From Rhododendron vialii (lineage: Eukaryota > Streptophyta > Magnoliopsida > Ericales > Ericaceae): a DNA stretch of 64,000 nucleotides. The position numbers and the translations under genes were made by a program. The stretch is taken from NCBI RefSeq assembly GCF_030253575.1, contig NC_080560.1, positions 42,361,001 to 42,425,000 of the forward strand, in the 5' to 3' direction. Position 1 is the stretch's first letter. Every line of letters starts with the position of its first letter. The notes beneath the pieces were generated by a model. It saw only the letters and a program-made list of their open reading frames with translations, had not been told where the DNA came from and made no database searches. Positions 34,402 through 47,000 of the stretch are shown here, one piece after another.

Positions 34402-35087
34402 TTAGCAATCGGGATTTGCCAAGAGGTGGGCCTCGACAGCCTTGAAGATGCTTGAAGCCTTATCTTTGCCAGACTTGATTTCCTCTTCTGTGACCTTGTT
34501 ATCACCTTTGGGGCAGTAGATGCTCCTGTTCTTGCAGATGGATCCTCCATCGGGAGAGGGTACGATCTTGATGTGGTAAGAGATTGACTCGAAACCGTCC
34601 AAAGCATCACCTTCGATGATGCTGTAACTGTATGTGAAGTTCTCTTTGTCGACGGCATCAACCTTGTGTTTCACACACTTGTGTTTGCTACCTGCACATT
34701 GGAGATTGAAAATGCAGCTTTGTTAATACAATGTCGTTCCAAATTGCCTATCAAAAAAAATATCGTTCCAAATTGAAGCCATTTGATTACTTGCATCTTA
34801 GTAAATTCAATCTTTATATATACCCAAATATGTAACATAAAGAAGCAACAAAAGTAGCTTGGTCATGCATAACACGGTCATAACAAAGACAGAATAAACT
34901 GACCTTCGCCGAAAGTGGTGAGCTTGATGGTTCCAGCTCCGCCATCTCCTTGGATGGTTTCCACACTCTTGATGGCCTGTGGGAGGACCTTGGGGATGAG
35001 GGTGTCACCATCAAGGACAAAGGCCTTGAACATCTTAGCGGGTGGGATTGAGGAAGTGACCTCCATATCGTAAGTGATGGCACCCAT
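34402..35087 (-). CDS. PR-10/Bet v 1 family protein, gene D (Act d 8-like)
   Basis: Exon 1 (35087-34904) and exon 2 (34691-34402) give 157 aa. It begins [10 protein letters not shown], as Act d 8 does from memory, where C and E begin MAPITYD. The glycine-rich loop is [10 protein letters not shown]. Exon 2 carries [29 protein letters not shown] and AHLLANPDC; it matches gene E better than gene C. The intron is the most different of the three, with a small local duplication containing CGTTCCAAATTG twice (near 34733 and 34765). Function as for gene C: a cytosolic ligand-binding defence protein. The TATA box is 116 bp upstream. No defects seen. Confidence 0.9.
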
Positions 35088-35202
35088 GATGATGATCTGT
35101 AAGAACTTAGAAGGCAGAAAATGAAGAAGAAGAAGAGTAGGAAGGATTAATTTGTAGGTGGAGAAGAGCTTGGTGTGAGGGAAATGGGAGAACAAGAGGA
35201 AG

Positions 35203-35210
35203 TATTTATA
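35203..35210 (-). promoter_or_regulatory. TATA box of PR-10 gene D
   Basis: TATAAATA on the minus strand, 116 bp before the ATG, in the same leader context as genes C and E. Confidence 0.75.
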
Positions 35211-35541
35211 GGGGTTAGCTCCCTTTGTTGGCTGTGGACTATTCAGTTTCTAACAAATAACAAGATTAAAGAAAATTCGAACAGACGGATCATTTGAATT
35301 CAAAACATCATCAGTGGGCGGTGGTCAGAGTAGCTGTTTAAGAAAAAAATCACAGGAATAAAGTATTCTGACCCGAAAAGAGAAATGGTTTTTCCAATGT
35401 TTATTTCTTGATCGTTTAGCCATATACTATGTAAAAGCTTAAACTGTTAAAGCACGAACAAGTCGCTCATGTGTGGCCTGATGCTTCTTATAGAAGCGGG
35501 CCAACGGCTTGCACATATTTTAATTTTAGGTAACTATAATG

Positions 35542-35976
35542 AAATTAAATTCTCTCCACCGGTGGTGGAAAATCTTACTTTTCCAGATTTTCTACCACCA
35601 CATTTTTCCGTTCTACCGTGTATTTATTATTGATTTGAACCGTTCATCTTATAGACCCCACATAGTAGTGTATTAATTCAAAAAATAAACTTGATCGGAC
35701 ATTGATAGGAGTATCAAAAATTGAATTTTGCTTTGTAAAATGGATAGTTTATCTTTATTATTATTGACAGAAATTAGATCTTCCATTTTATAAACCAAAA
35801 TTCAAATTTTGATATATCTTTCGACTCCCGATCATGCTGATTTTTTGCATAGCAATACTACATTGCGAGTCTTAAAATATGAACGGTGATCACAACAATA
35901 GATACTCGGTTCGACCCATAATAGGCGGTGGTGGAAAAGTGAGGTTTTACACCGGCCGTGGATAGAATTTATTTTC
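35542..35976. mobile_element. MITE-like insertion private to unit D
   Basis: Ends AAATTAAATTCTCTCCACCGG and CCGGCCGTGGATAGAATTTA are inverted, with further pairing inside (GTGGTGGAAAAT; GGTGGTGGAAAAG). Units C and E lack it. Superfamily not determined. Confidence 0.55.
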
Positions 35977-36730
35977 AATGGTAATCACCAATTCAAGTAA
36001 AAGATCAAGATCTCCGCCCAAAAAAAAAAAAAAAAAAAAACTGATAAGAACAGGATACGATGTTAGACAGATACGTTATTTAACTAATTTTATGACAGAT
36101 ACGTTATTTAACAAACTGTTAAATTTTAGGACAGAGAAGTTATTTAACTGATATTATCCTCAGCATTCCCGTGGTGAGTCATTTGTTTTTTTATATAACC
36201 AATAAAATAATAATACACACATGGGACTCTATTTCTTGTCCAATATGACTGCTTTTCAGCTATCAACAATTGGGTTCGTTGTTGTTTAGCTATCAAGAAA
36301 TTTCAAGTATTGCTGATATTTTAAAAAGAGAAACTTATTCACGGAGCCTCACAGAGTGACGCAATCACAGTCGTTCATTCGTACAATCAATGGTTGGGAT
36401 TCGTTTTCAATTTTGACCAGTAAAAAATATTTTTATCGGCCAGAATTGGTTTTCAATATGGACCGTCCGTCCAAAAACACTTTGGCCTCGCACGATTGGG
36501 CTCCGTAATTCACACGGAGCCGTCCGTAAAAATAATTTTCTGTTTTAAAAATAGTGAAAGCTGTGAAGGCTAGAAGAGGAGTACAAAAACACATTTAATG
36601 CTATATAACCCCACAAACACATCAATCTTAGCTTGACTGCTCAACTAGCTTATCTCATTCATCCTTGGCGGCCACAGATCTTGGAAATGCCTTCTAGAAG
36701 AGATTTTATGACACTGAAACATACATGGCC

Positions 36731-37494
36731 GCCTCCAGATCAAAAAGAAAGAAAGAAACATACATGCTACTTGTTGGGAAAATGGAATTTTTGATACGAG
36801 ATTTTTGGGATTTTGGCCCCAAAATTAAAGTGGGATTCCCATACTGCGTGAGGTGGGCCCAAGTTCATTTAGATTCTCCTAAACAAGGTGTTTAAGCCGG
36901 TGAAAGAATTAACAAATTCCATTCAGAAAGCGTGCGTGTTATGGGGCTTTGGGCTTCGACACATAAACTGTACATGTGCTGCCGCTTGCTCGGGCGGGAC
37001 TGTGGACTTCGGCTGTCTTGGGCCTAGCTCATTCCGTCTTATCCTTTTACAGCCCAGAAGCTTAAGTGGAGTGGGCTTGGGAATACTTGGATCTGACCCA
37101 TTTGGTGGTCCAACAGCTGAACAAATGCGAGACTCTTTAGATTTCTCAGCAATAAGTTGTGCAGCTGGGTGGGAGGGAGTGCGTACGAAACATTTTTCAG
37201 TTCGATGGGCAGTCCAGAGCGGTGCATTTGAGGTTGAGTTACTGCCAAGCTACCCTGAGAGACCAACGCCAACAAATCCTCCAAAACCTCTGATGAGGTG
37301 GCGGAAATGTCTTCAGGGCCCCGTGTGATACGCAAGCCTCGGTTGGTTGGTGTTTTTGATCTATTTACAGCTTCTGTCTTATTGCTTAATTCAATTTCTA
37401 ACTGTCGTTAATTTCCAGTCTTGTAAATCAATTATAAAACCAGATTGGGTTTTATTTCCTCGATTGGTTTCGTAAAACGCCACTTACGTTGGTG
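36731..37494. other. Unassigned insertion between duplicated units
   Basis: It separates the right edge of unit D from the next unit start (GACAGGAGGCTAACTTGTGG near 37504). It is less AT-rich than its surroundings. Its longest frame (36888-37328, +) shows no known motif, and no terminal repeats were found. Confidence 0.35.
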
Positions 37495-38520
37495 TAGCTA
37501 GGGACAGGAGGCTAACTTGTGGATGATAGGTCTGGATTCAACAACCTAACTACCTTACTTTGGCTGCTGTGGTTTACTATATATGGCAAAAGAGGAACTG
37601 CAGAGTTTTTCAAGGCATTCAAAATTGGCCTTTTGCCACTGCTTTCGACAAGATTTGTTTCGATGTTAAGAAGTTTTCAATTTGGGTCTGTCAAGGAAAC
37701 CCGCCTTAACTCCAATGATTTGTAGCCTTTGGAAAAATTCCCCATTTGTAGACTAGCCGATCGAATTATGTTCTTCAAAAGAAAAACTCATTTAAACTTC
37801 CAATTTTTGGCAGAGTTTCTTACTTACCATCATCCTTGTCACAATACTGTGAACGATCGAAATAGGATTTATGGCAACATGAACCATTGAGAACAGTTAA
37901 AGATCGGGTCCAAGGCGAACTACCACAGTTAAACTCAAGCCCGAGCTATCCAGATGGGCGCAACAAGACTATACATTACTTGCCTGGCGAGTCTTGTGCT
38001 CAAATTAATGAAGTAATATTGGCAATATGACCATCTAGGTACATGCATTCCTATCTTATTTGCAACTGTCATTTTTTAATTACTGCTTGATATAGCTTTG
38101 CAGATGGGGTCCTATTTAATACTGCGAAAAAATATAGGTACCGACCAAACCGTAGGGGAATTGTACCAACGGCCGCGCTGGGCCGTCTCCGGCTACCTGA
38201 CGGCCAATTTGAGCCGTCCAAAAATTCTTAAAAAAAAACCAAAGACATATACACAAAAAATTGGGTGTTTAGATCAAGAACCCCTACACACATTGGATGC
38301 TATTGATTCTCACGTAGGTCCCCTTGGTTTTTTTTTTTTATAGAATTTTTGGACGGCTCGGATCGGTCGTCCAGTGGCCGGAGACGGCCCAACGCGGCCG
38401 TTGGTATGATTTCCCTACGGGTTTCGTAGGTACCTGTAGCATTACTCTTAATACCGTAGATGACATTGAACATCTACTTATTTCTTATCTTGTCAAAGCT
38501 GTATTTGACACAAGCTAAGT
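37495..38520. repeat. Truncated PR-10 unit that lost its gene
   Basis: It matches the left flank of units D and E (GGATGATAGGTCTGGATTC, TATATATGGCAAAAGAGGAA, GGGTCTGTCAAGGAAACCC, TTGACACAAGCTAAGTA). In unit D this flank reaches the PR-10 stop codon within ~300 bp; here it breaks off into the satellite. Confidence 0.65.
38136..38435. mobile_element. TIR element, ~300 bp, GC-rich ends
   Basis: Left AGGTACCGACCAAACCGTAG and right CTACGGGTTTCGTAGGTACC are inverted, and pairing continues through the CCAACGGCCGCG and GGCCGTCTCCGGC blocks. The centre is A- and T-rich. One arm is related to the middle of the element at 9618-10058. Target duplication unclear. Confidence 0.6.
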
Positions 38521-39881
38521 ACGAAAATGTGCTTTAACATCAACGGCTTCAACGATCTTTAAGTTGGTATACTTTCGACCAACTTTTTGTAAACCTAAGT
38601 CTATTATTTTCATTGTTTGATTCCACAAAATTGTAGTACTTTGAATACCCTCTTTATCTATATGAAATAGGTCTGGATCAGATTTAAAATTAATGTGATT
38701 CAAAGATTTTCCCAAAAAAATTTATTTTTCGACATTTTGTGGGTAAGATTATCATATCTTTTCAAGTGTAAATATTTTCTGGGTCAAAATAATTTGGTTA
38801 GAAATTAGGCTTAACAAGCTTTTCAATAGTTCAAACCGTGTAAAAATTAGAGTTCGATAGTGTCCGTAAAAAAAAACTGCAAAGTTTGGTCGATTTCCAA
38901 ATTTGAAGGATGTGCCCGGGCGCCTAGGGTGCATGGAGTTGCATCTGGGGCAATAAAGCTCAACATTTGGTCAAACATTATGAGTTCTTTCCGGATACTC
39001 CCGAACTCCGATTTTTGCAAGGTTTGAACCTATACAAAGCTTGTGGAGTCAACTTTCCAACCCAAGTAGTTTCAATCTAAAATTATTTGAACACGAAAAA
39101 ATATGACCAATTTACTTTCAGTGAATCGAAAAAAAATCATTTTGGTAAAATGCTCGCATCATTCTCATTTTAGATGGGATAAATACCTATTATATATCGA
39201 TAGAGATCGAGGATTTTCAAAGTACTAAAAGATTGTGGAATCTAATCATGAAAATAATAAAGTTTAGTTATGTATGACAAAAGTGTCTTTTAACATCAAA
39301 GGCTTCGACGATCTTTGAGTTGGTCTACTTTCGACCAAATTTTCGTAAGCCAAATTCTAAAATTTTAATTGTTCAACTCCACCATCTTGTAGTACTTTTA
39401 ATACCCTCTTTATCGATATGAAATAGGTTTGGATTTGATTTAAAATTAATGTGATTCAAGGATTTTTTCGAAATATTTTATATTTCGACATAGTGAAGGT
39501 TAAATTATCATTAATTTTTGGGCCAAACTAATTTGATTAGAAATTAGGCTTGACAAGCTTCCAAACATTTCAAACCAAGTAAAAATCGGAGTTCGATAGT
39601 GTCCGTAACAAGAACGCCAAGTTTGGTCAATTTCAAAATTTGAAGGATGTGCCTGGGGCGCAATAAAGATCAACATTTGGTCAAACTTTATGGGTTTTTC
39701 CCGGACACTCTCGAACTCCGATATTTGCAAGGTTTCAACCGATAGAAAACTTGTGGAGTCAACTTTCCAACCCAAGTAGTTTGAATCTAAAATTATTTGA
39801 ACACGAAAAAATATGACCAATTTACTCTCAGTGAGTCGAAAAAAAATCATTTCGGTAAAATGCTTGCATCATTTTCGTTTT

Positions 39882-41209
39882 TGATAAGCCCTAAATAGTG
39901 TAAATAATGGGGCTTATCTATCCCGTTTTTCTACTCTTGCAAGCGCTTTTTACTTATTTCTATTTGATTTTGCGCGCAAGTTGTGTTTTTGTTGAAAAGT
40001 AGGTAATCGGAGCGAAAAGGACGTTTCCAAGGCTCCCAATAATCCCCGGAGGAATCCGGAAGCATTCGAGTACATGTGGCACATTAGGAATCGCTCCCCG
40101 AGTCTCAAACGAAGTGATCAAAGCATGAAAGAAAAGTTCGGGGCTCTCAAAGACCGAAAGAAAGAAGAAAACAGCAAAAACCAGCCAGAGAAACACGGGG
40201 TATCAATACCCCCAACACTGGGTATCAATACCAAGAAGCATGCTGTCCAGAGAGGACAGAGGTATCGATACCTCTTTTAGAGGTATCAATACCCGGTGTC
40301 TGCGCGCGAACTTTTTAATGGCATTTTTGTAATTATTCTGTAAAGGGGGTATATATACCAACTTAAGCCCGATTTCAGGGCATTCAAGACCTGCATTTTC
40401 TCTCTCTACCTCCATTAAAGCTTTTGCTCCCACTTCTCTCCTCATTCATGCTTTGAGGAGGGATTTTAGGTACGATCCGTTTGGTTTCGAAGCATTTCGC
40501 CTTCATTAAAGTTGTAAGGAATCTTCTCCTCTTCGAGGATCTTGTGTTTATTTCGCATTTAATCCATGTTTAGTATTTTCCTTATCTTTACCCTTGCTCA
40601 TTACATGTCTCCTTTCATTATGTGTGAGTAGTGTAGCAAGGCTAGGTTGTGAGATGGTTAGCATCCCGTAGCCATGGGTATTTCTTGTTCTTCTTTTGTA
40701 AATCTTCATTTTCGAGCTTAAGCATGTATTAGGGTTCATTTTATGTATCAAAACTTAGAGGTGTTAATCTCTTTGATCAAATGTAGGCAATGGTTACACT
40801 TCTTGTCACATTTGATGCTTGGAGCTATGTCCCTCCATGTGTTTGTTTAAATGTCTCAAAAGAACCTTAGACATGCTTAGCACCCTTGTAAAAAGAGAAG
40901 AATAAGATTACCTTTGTGTTATGGGTGTTGATTATCCCTAAACCTAGCTTTTAGTTTAAATCTCCAGTTAAAAAGCCGTAGTTAGGTTAAGTAGCCATTC
41001 ACCTAAAATTCTCAGTTGGCCGTCTCAACGCCAAAGTTTGGTTGGCGGTCCTAACGCCAAAATTCTCTATGCAAGCTAATCTCTGAACCAAGTTATGGAT
41101 GCGCTCCCTGTGGATTCGACCCCGGACTTCCGGGTATTATTATGCTTTCAACCGACCTAGCCCTACGCTTGGGGTATTCTTATTGCAACACACATTAAGG
41201 TCGCAAGCA
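39882..41209. mobile_element. Solo LTR, ~1.33 kb, Ty3/Gypsy-like, in the satellite
   Basis: Starts TGATAAGCCC and ends TCGCAAGCA (TG...CA), flanked by GTTTT on both sides (39877-39881, 41210-41214); the satellite sequence resumes in register. A TATA motif (GGTATATATACC) near 40350 and CT-rich leader sequence fit the promoter of an LTR. The GTGGATTCGACCCCGGACTT part is common near the 3' end of plant Gypsy LTRs. Internal region and partner LTR are gone. A fossil. Confidence 0.8.
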
Positions 41210-44089
41210 GTTTTTAATAGGAAACATACCTATTATATATCGATAAAGAGAATTTTCAAAGTACTAAAAATAGTGGAATCTGATAAAGAAATTAAAAGTT
41301 TAGTTATGTATGAAAAAGTGTGTTTTAACATGAATGACTTTGACGATCTTTGAGTGGGTCTACTTCAGACCAACTTTTCGTAAGCCAAATTCTATTATTT
41401 TCATTGTTCGATTCCACCATCTTGTAGTACTTTGAATACCCTCTTTATCGATATGAAGTATGTCTAGATCCGATTTAAAATTAGTGTGATTCAAGGATTT
41501 TTCCTAAATATTTAATTTTTCGACATAGTGAAGGTAAGATTATCATATCTTTTGATGTGCAAAAATTTTGACGGCCAAACTAATTTGATTAGAAATTAGG
41601 CTTGACAAGCTTCTAAACAGTTCAAACCACGTAAAAATCGGAGTCCGTAACAAGAACGCCAAGTTTGGTCGATTTCCAAACTTGAAGTATGCGCCCTGGT
41701 GCATGGGATTGCGCCTGGGGCGCAATAAAGCTCAACATTTGGTCAAACTTTATGGGTTCGTCCCGCACACTTCCGAACTCCGAAATTTGCTAGGTTTCAT
41801 TGATAGAAAGCTTGTGGAGTCAACTTTCAAATCCAAGTAGTTTGAATCTAAAATTATTTGAATACGAAAAAATATGACCAATTTACTCCCAGTGAGTCGA
41901 AAAAAATCATTTCTGTAAAATGCTCGCATTATTCTCATTTTTAGTGGGATAAATACCTATTATATATCGACAAAGAGGATTTTCAAAGTACTAAAAGATA
42001 GTGGAATCTGATCGTGAAATAAAAAAGTTTAGTAATGTATGACAATACTGTGTTTTACCATTAATGGCTTGGACGATCTTTGAGTTGGTCTACTTCCGAC
42101 CAACTTTTCATTAGCCAAATTCTATAATTTTCATGGTTCAATTCCACCATCTCGTAGTACTATTAATACCCTCTTTATCGATACGAAATAGGTCTGGATC
42201 CGATTTAAAATTATTCTAATTCAAAGATTTTCCCGAAATATTTTATTTTTCGACATAGTGAAGGTAAGATTATCATATCTTTTGATGTGTAAATACTTTT
42301 TGGGCCAAACTAATTTTGTTAGGAATTAGGCTTGACAAGCTTCTAAATAGTTCAAACCAAGTAAAAATCAGAGTTCGATAGAGTCCGTAAAAAGAACGCA
42401 AAGTTTGGTCGATTTATAAATTTGAAGGATGCGCCCGGGCGCATGGGATTGCGCCTGGTGTGCATGTATTTGCGTCTGGGGAGCAATAAAGCTCAACATT
42501 TGGTCAAATTTTACGGGTTCGTCTCGGACACACCCGAACTCCGATTTTTGCAAGGTTTGTACCGATAGAAAGCATGTGGAGTCAACTTTCCTACCCAAGT
42601 AGTTTGAATCTTAAATTATTTGAACACGAGAAAATATGAATAATTTACTCCCAGCGAGTCGAAAAAAATCATTACGGTCGCATCATTCTCATTTAAAATG
42701 GGATAAATACCTATAATATATCGATAAAGAGGATTTTCAAAGTACTAAAATATAGTGGAATCTGATCATGAAAATAAAAAAGTTTAGTAATGTATGACAA
42801 AAGTGTGTTTTGACATTAATAGCTTCGACGATCTTTGAGTTGGTCTACTTCCGACAAACTTTTCGTTGGCCAAATTCTATAATTTTCATGGTTCAATTTC
42901 ACCACCTTGTAGTACTTTTAATACCCACTTTATCGATAATATATAGGTCTGGATCCGATTTAAAATTATTGTGATTTGAGGATTTTCCCGAAATATTTTA
43001 TTTTTTGACAGTGAAGGTAAAATTACCATATATTTTGATGTGTAAATACTTTTTGGGCCAAACTAATTTGGTTATAAATTAGGCTTGAAAAGCTTCTAAA
43101 CAGTTCAACCAAAGTATAAATCAGAGTTCGATAGAGTCCGTAAAAAGAACGCAAAGTGTGCTCGATTTCCAAATTTGAAGGATGCGCCCGGGCGCATGGG
43201 ATTGCGCCTGGGGTGCATGCATTTGCGTTAGGGGCGCAATAAAGCTCAACATTCGTCCCGAACACATCCGAACTCCGATTTTTGCAAGGTCTGAACCGTT
43301 AGAAAGCTTGTGGAGTCAACTTTCCAACCCAAGTAGTTTGAATCAAAAATAATTTACTCGCAGTGAGTCGAAAAAAAATCTTTTCAGTAAAATGGTCGCA
43401 TTATTCTAATTTTAAATGGGATAAATACCTATTATAAATCGATAAAGAGAATTTTCAAAGTACTAAAAGATAGTAGAATCTGATCTTGAAAATAATAAAG
43501 TTTAGCTAAGTATGAAAAAGTGTGTTTTAACGTCAATGGCTTCGACGATCTTTGAGTGGGTCTAATTTAGACAAACTTTTCGTAAGCCAAATTCTAATAC
43601 TTTCATTGTTCGATTTGACCATCTTGTAGAACCTTGAATACCCTCTTTATCAATATGAAATAGGTCTGGATCCGATTTAAAATTATTGAGATTCATAAAT
43701 TTTTCCGAAATATTTTATTTTTCGACATCGTAATGTAAAATTATCATATCTTTTGATGTGCATATAATTTTTGGGGCAACTAATTTGATAATAAATTAGG
43801 ACTGACAAGCTTCTAAACAGTTCAAACCACGTAAAAATCGGAGTTGGATTAAGTCCGTAACAAAAATGCAAAGTTTGGTCGATCTCCAAATTTGAAGTAT
43901 GCGCCCAGGCGCATGGGATTGCGCCAGGCCAGGGGCGCATGGAATTGCGTCTGAGCGCAATCAAGCTCACATTCGGTCAAATTTTACGGGTCCGTTCTGG
44001 TCAATTTCGAACTTCGATTTTTGCAAGGTTTGAACCTATAGAAAGCTTGTGGAGTCAACTTTCCAACCCAAGTAGTTTGAATCAAAAAT

Positions 44090-47000
44090 GATTTACTCGC
44101 AGTGAGTCGAAAAAAAATCTTTTCAGTAAAATGGTCGCATTATTCTAATTTTAAATGGGATAAATACCTATTATAAATCGATAAAGAGAATTTTCAAAGT
44201 ACTAAAAGATAGTAGAATCTGATCTTGAAAATAATAAAGTTTAGCTAAGTATGAAAAAGTGTATTTTAACGTCAATGGCTTCGACGATCTTTGAGTGGGT
44301 CTAATTTAGACAAACTTTTCGTAAGCCAAATTCTAATACTTTCATTGTTCGATTTGACCATATTGTAGTACCTTGAATACCCTCTTTATCAATATGAAAT
44401 AGGTCTGGATCTGATTTAAAATTATTGAGATTCATAGATTTTTCCGAAATATTTTATTTTTCGACATCGTAATGTAAAATTATCATATCTTTTGATGTGC
44501 ATATAATTTTTGGGGCAACTAATTTGATAATAAATTAGGACTGACAAGCTTCTAAACAGTTCAAACCACGTAAAAATCGGAGTTGGAATAAGTCCGTAAC
44601 AAAAATGCAAAGTTTGGTCGATCTCCAAATTTGAAGTATGCGCCCAGGCGCATGGGATTGCGCCAGGCCAGGGGCGCATGGAATTGCGTCTGAGCGCAAT
44701 CAAGCTCACGTTCGGTCAAATTTTACGGGTCCGTTCCAGTCACTTTCGAACTTCGATTTTTGCAAGGTTTGAACCTATAGAAAGCTTGTGGAGTCAACTT
44801 TCCAACCCAAATAGTTTGAATGAAAAATTATTTGAACACGAAAAAATATGACCAATTTACTCCCAGTGAGTTGAAAAATACCAAGAAGGACAAGTTTGGT
44901 CGATATCTAAAATTGAAGGATGCGCCCGGGTGCATGGGATTGCGCCTGGGGCGCATGGATTTGCGTCTTGGGCGCAATAAAGCTCAACATTTGGTCAAAG
45001 TTTACGGGTTCGTCCCGGTCACGCCCGAACTCCGTTTTTTGCAAGGTTTGAACCGGAAGAAAGCTTGTGGAGTCAACTTTCCTACCAAAGTAGTTTGAAT
45101 CTAAAATTATTTGAAGACGAAAAAGATATGACCAATTTACTCCCACTGAATCGGAAAAAACCAGGAACGGCAAGCTTGGTCGATTTGTAAAATTGAAAGA
45201 TGCGCCCGGGAGCATGGGATGGCGCCTGGGACGCATGGATTTGTGTCTGGGGCGCAATAAAGCTCAACATTTGGTCAAACATTATGGGTTCGTTCTGGAC
45301 ACACTCGAACTCTGATTTTTGCAAGGTTTTAACCGATAGAAAGCTTGTGGAGTCAACTTTCCAACCCAAGTAGTTTGAATCAAAAATTATTTACTCGCAG
45401 TGAGTGGAAAAAAAATATTTTCGGTGAAATGGTCGCATTATTCTAATTTTAAATGGGATAAATACCTATTATAAATCGATAAAGAGAATTTTAAAAGTAC
45501 TAAAAGATAGTAGAATCTGATCTTGAAAAAAATAAAGCTAAGTTAAGTATGAAAAAGTGTGTTTTAACGTCAATGGCTTCGACGACCTTTGAGTGGGTCT
45601 ACTTCAGACCAACTTTTCGTAAGCCAAATTCTAATACTTTCATTGTTCGATTCCACCATGTTGTAGTACTTTGAATACCCTCTTTATCGGTATGAAATAG
45701 ATCTGGATCCGATTTAAAATTATTGAGATTCAAAGATTATTCTGAAATATTTTATTTTTCGACATGGTAATGTAAAATTATCATATCTTTTGATGTGCAT
45801 ATAATTTTTGGGGCAAACTAATTTGATTATAAATTAGGACTGACAAGCTTCTAAACAGTTCAAACCACGTAAAAATCGGAGTTGGATTAAGTCCGTAACA
45901 AAAATGCAAAGTTTGGTCGATCTCCAAATTTGAAGTATGCGCCCAGGCGCATGGGATTGCGCCAGGCCAGGGGCGCATGGAATTGCGTCTGAGCGCAATC
46001 AAGCTCACATTCGGTCAAATTTTACGGGTCCGTTCCGGTCACTTTCGAACTTCGATTTTTGCAAGGTTTGAACCTATAGAAAGCTTGTGGAGTCAACGTT
46101 CTAACCCAAATAGTTTGAATGAAAAATTATTTGAACACGAAAAAATATGACCAATTTACTCCCAGTGAGTTGAAAAATACCAAGAAAGACAAGTTTGGTC
46201 GATATCTAAAATTGAAGGATGCGCCCGGGTGCATGGGATTGCGCCTGGGGCGCATGGATTTGCGTCTTGGGCGCAATAAAGCTCAACATTTGGTCAAAGT
46301 TTACGGGTTCGTCCCGGTCACGCCCGAACTCCGTTTTTTGCAAGGTTTGAACCGGAAGAAAGCTTGTGGAGTCAACTTTCCAACCAAAGTAGTTTGAATC
46401 TAAAATTATTTGAAGACGAAAAGATATGACCAATTTACTCCCACTGAATCGAAAAAAACCAGGAACGGCAAGCTTGGTCGATTTGTAAAATTGAAAGATG
46501 CGCCCGGGAGCATGGGATGGCGCCTGGGACGCATGGATTTGTGTCTGGGGCGCAATACAGCTCAACATTTGGTCAAACTTTATGGGTTCGTTCTGGAAAC
46601 ACTCGAACTCTGATTTTTGCAAGGTTTTAACCGATAGAAAGCTTGTGGAGTCAACTTTCCAACCCAAGTAGTTTGAATCAAAAATTATTTACTCGCAGTG
46701 TGTGGAAAAAAAATATTTTCGGTGAAATGGTCGCATTATTCTAATTTTAAATGGGATAAATACCTATTATAAATCGATAAAGAGAATTTTAAAAGTACTA
46801 AAAGATAGTAGAATCTGATCTTGAAAATAATAAAGCTTAGTTAAGTATGAAAAAGTGTGTTTTAACGTCAATGGCTTCGACGACCTTTGAGTGGGTCTAC
46901 TTCAGACCAACTTTTCGTAAGCCAAATTCTACTACTTTCATTGTTCGATTCCACCATGTTGTAGTACTTTGAATACCCTCTTTATTGATATGAATTAGGT

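Larger units (their letters stand above)
33021..36730. repeat. Duplicated PR-10 unit D
   Basis: Shares with units C and E the left flank (GGTCTGTCAAGGGAAACCC, GGAGGCTATGTAATAAA), the gene and the right flank (AAAAGCTTAAACTGTTAAAG, GACAGATACGTTATTTAAC). It lacks the PR-10 relic and the ~406-bp MITE and has its own insertions at 35542-35976 and ~36335-36540. Confidence 0.7.

Noticed and set aside
36888-37328. 146-codon open frame as a gene
   Set aside because: No motif, no promoter or splice context, and it lies in an unassigned insertion.
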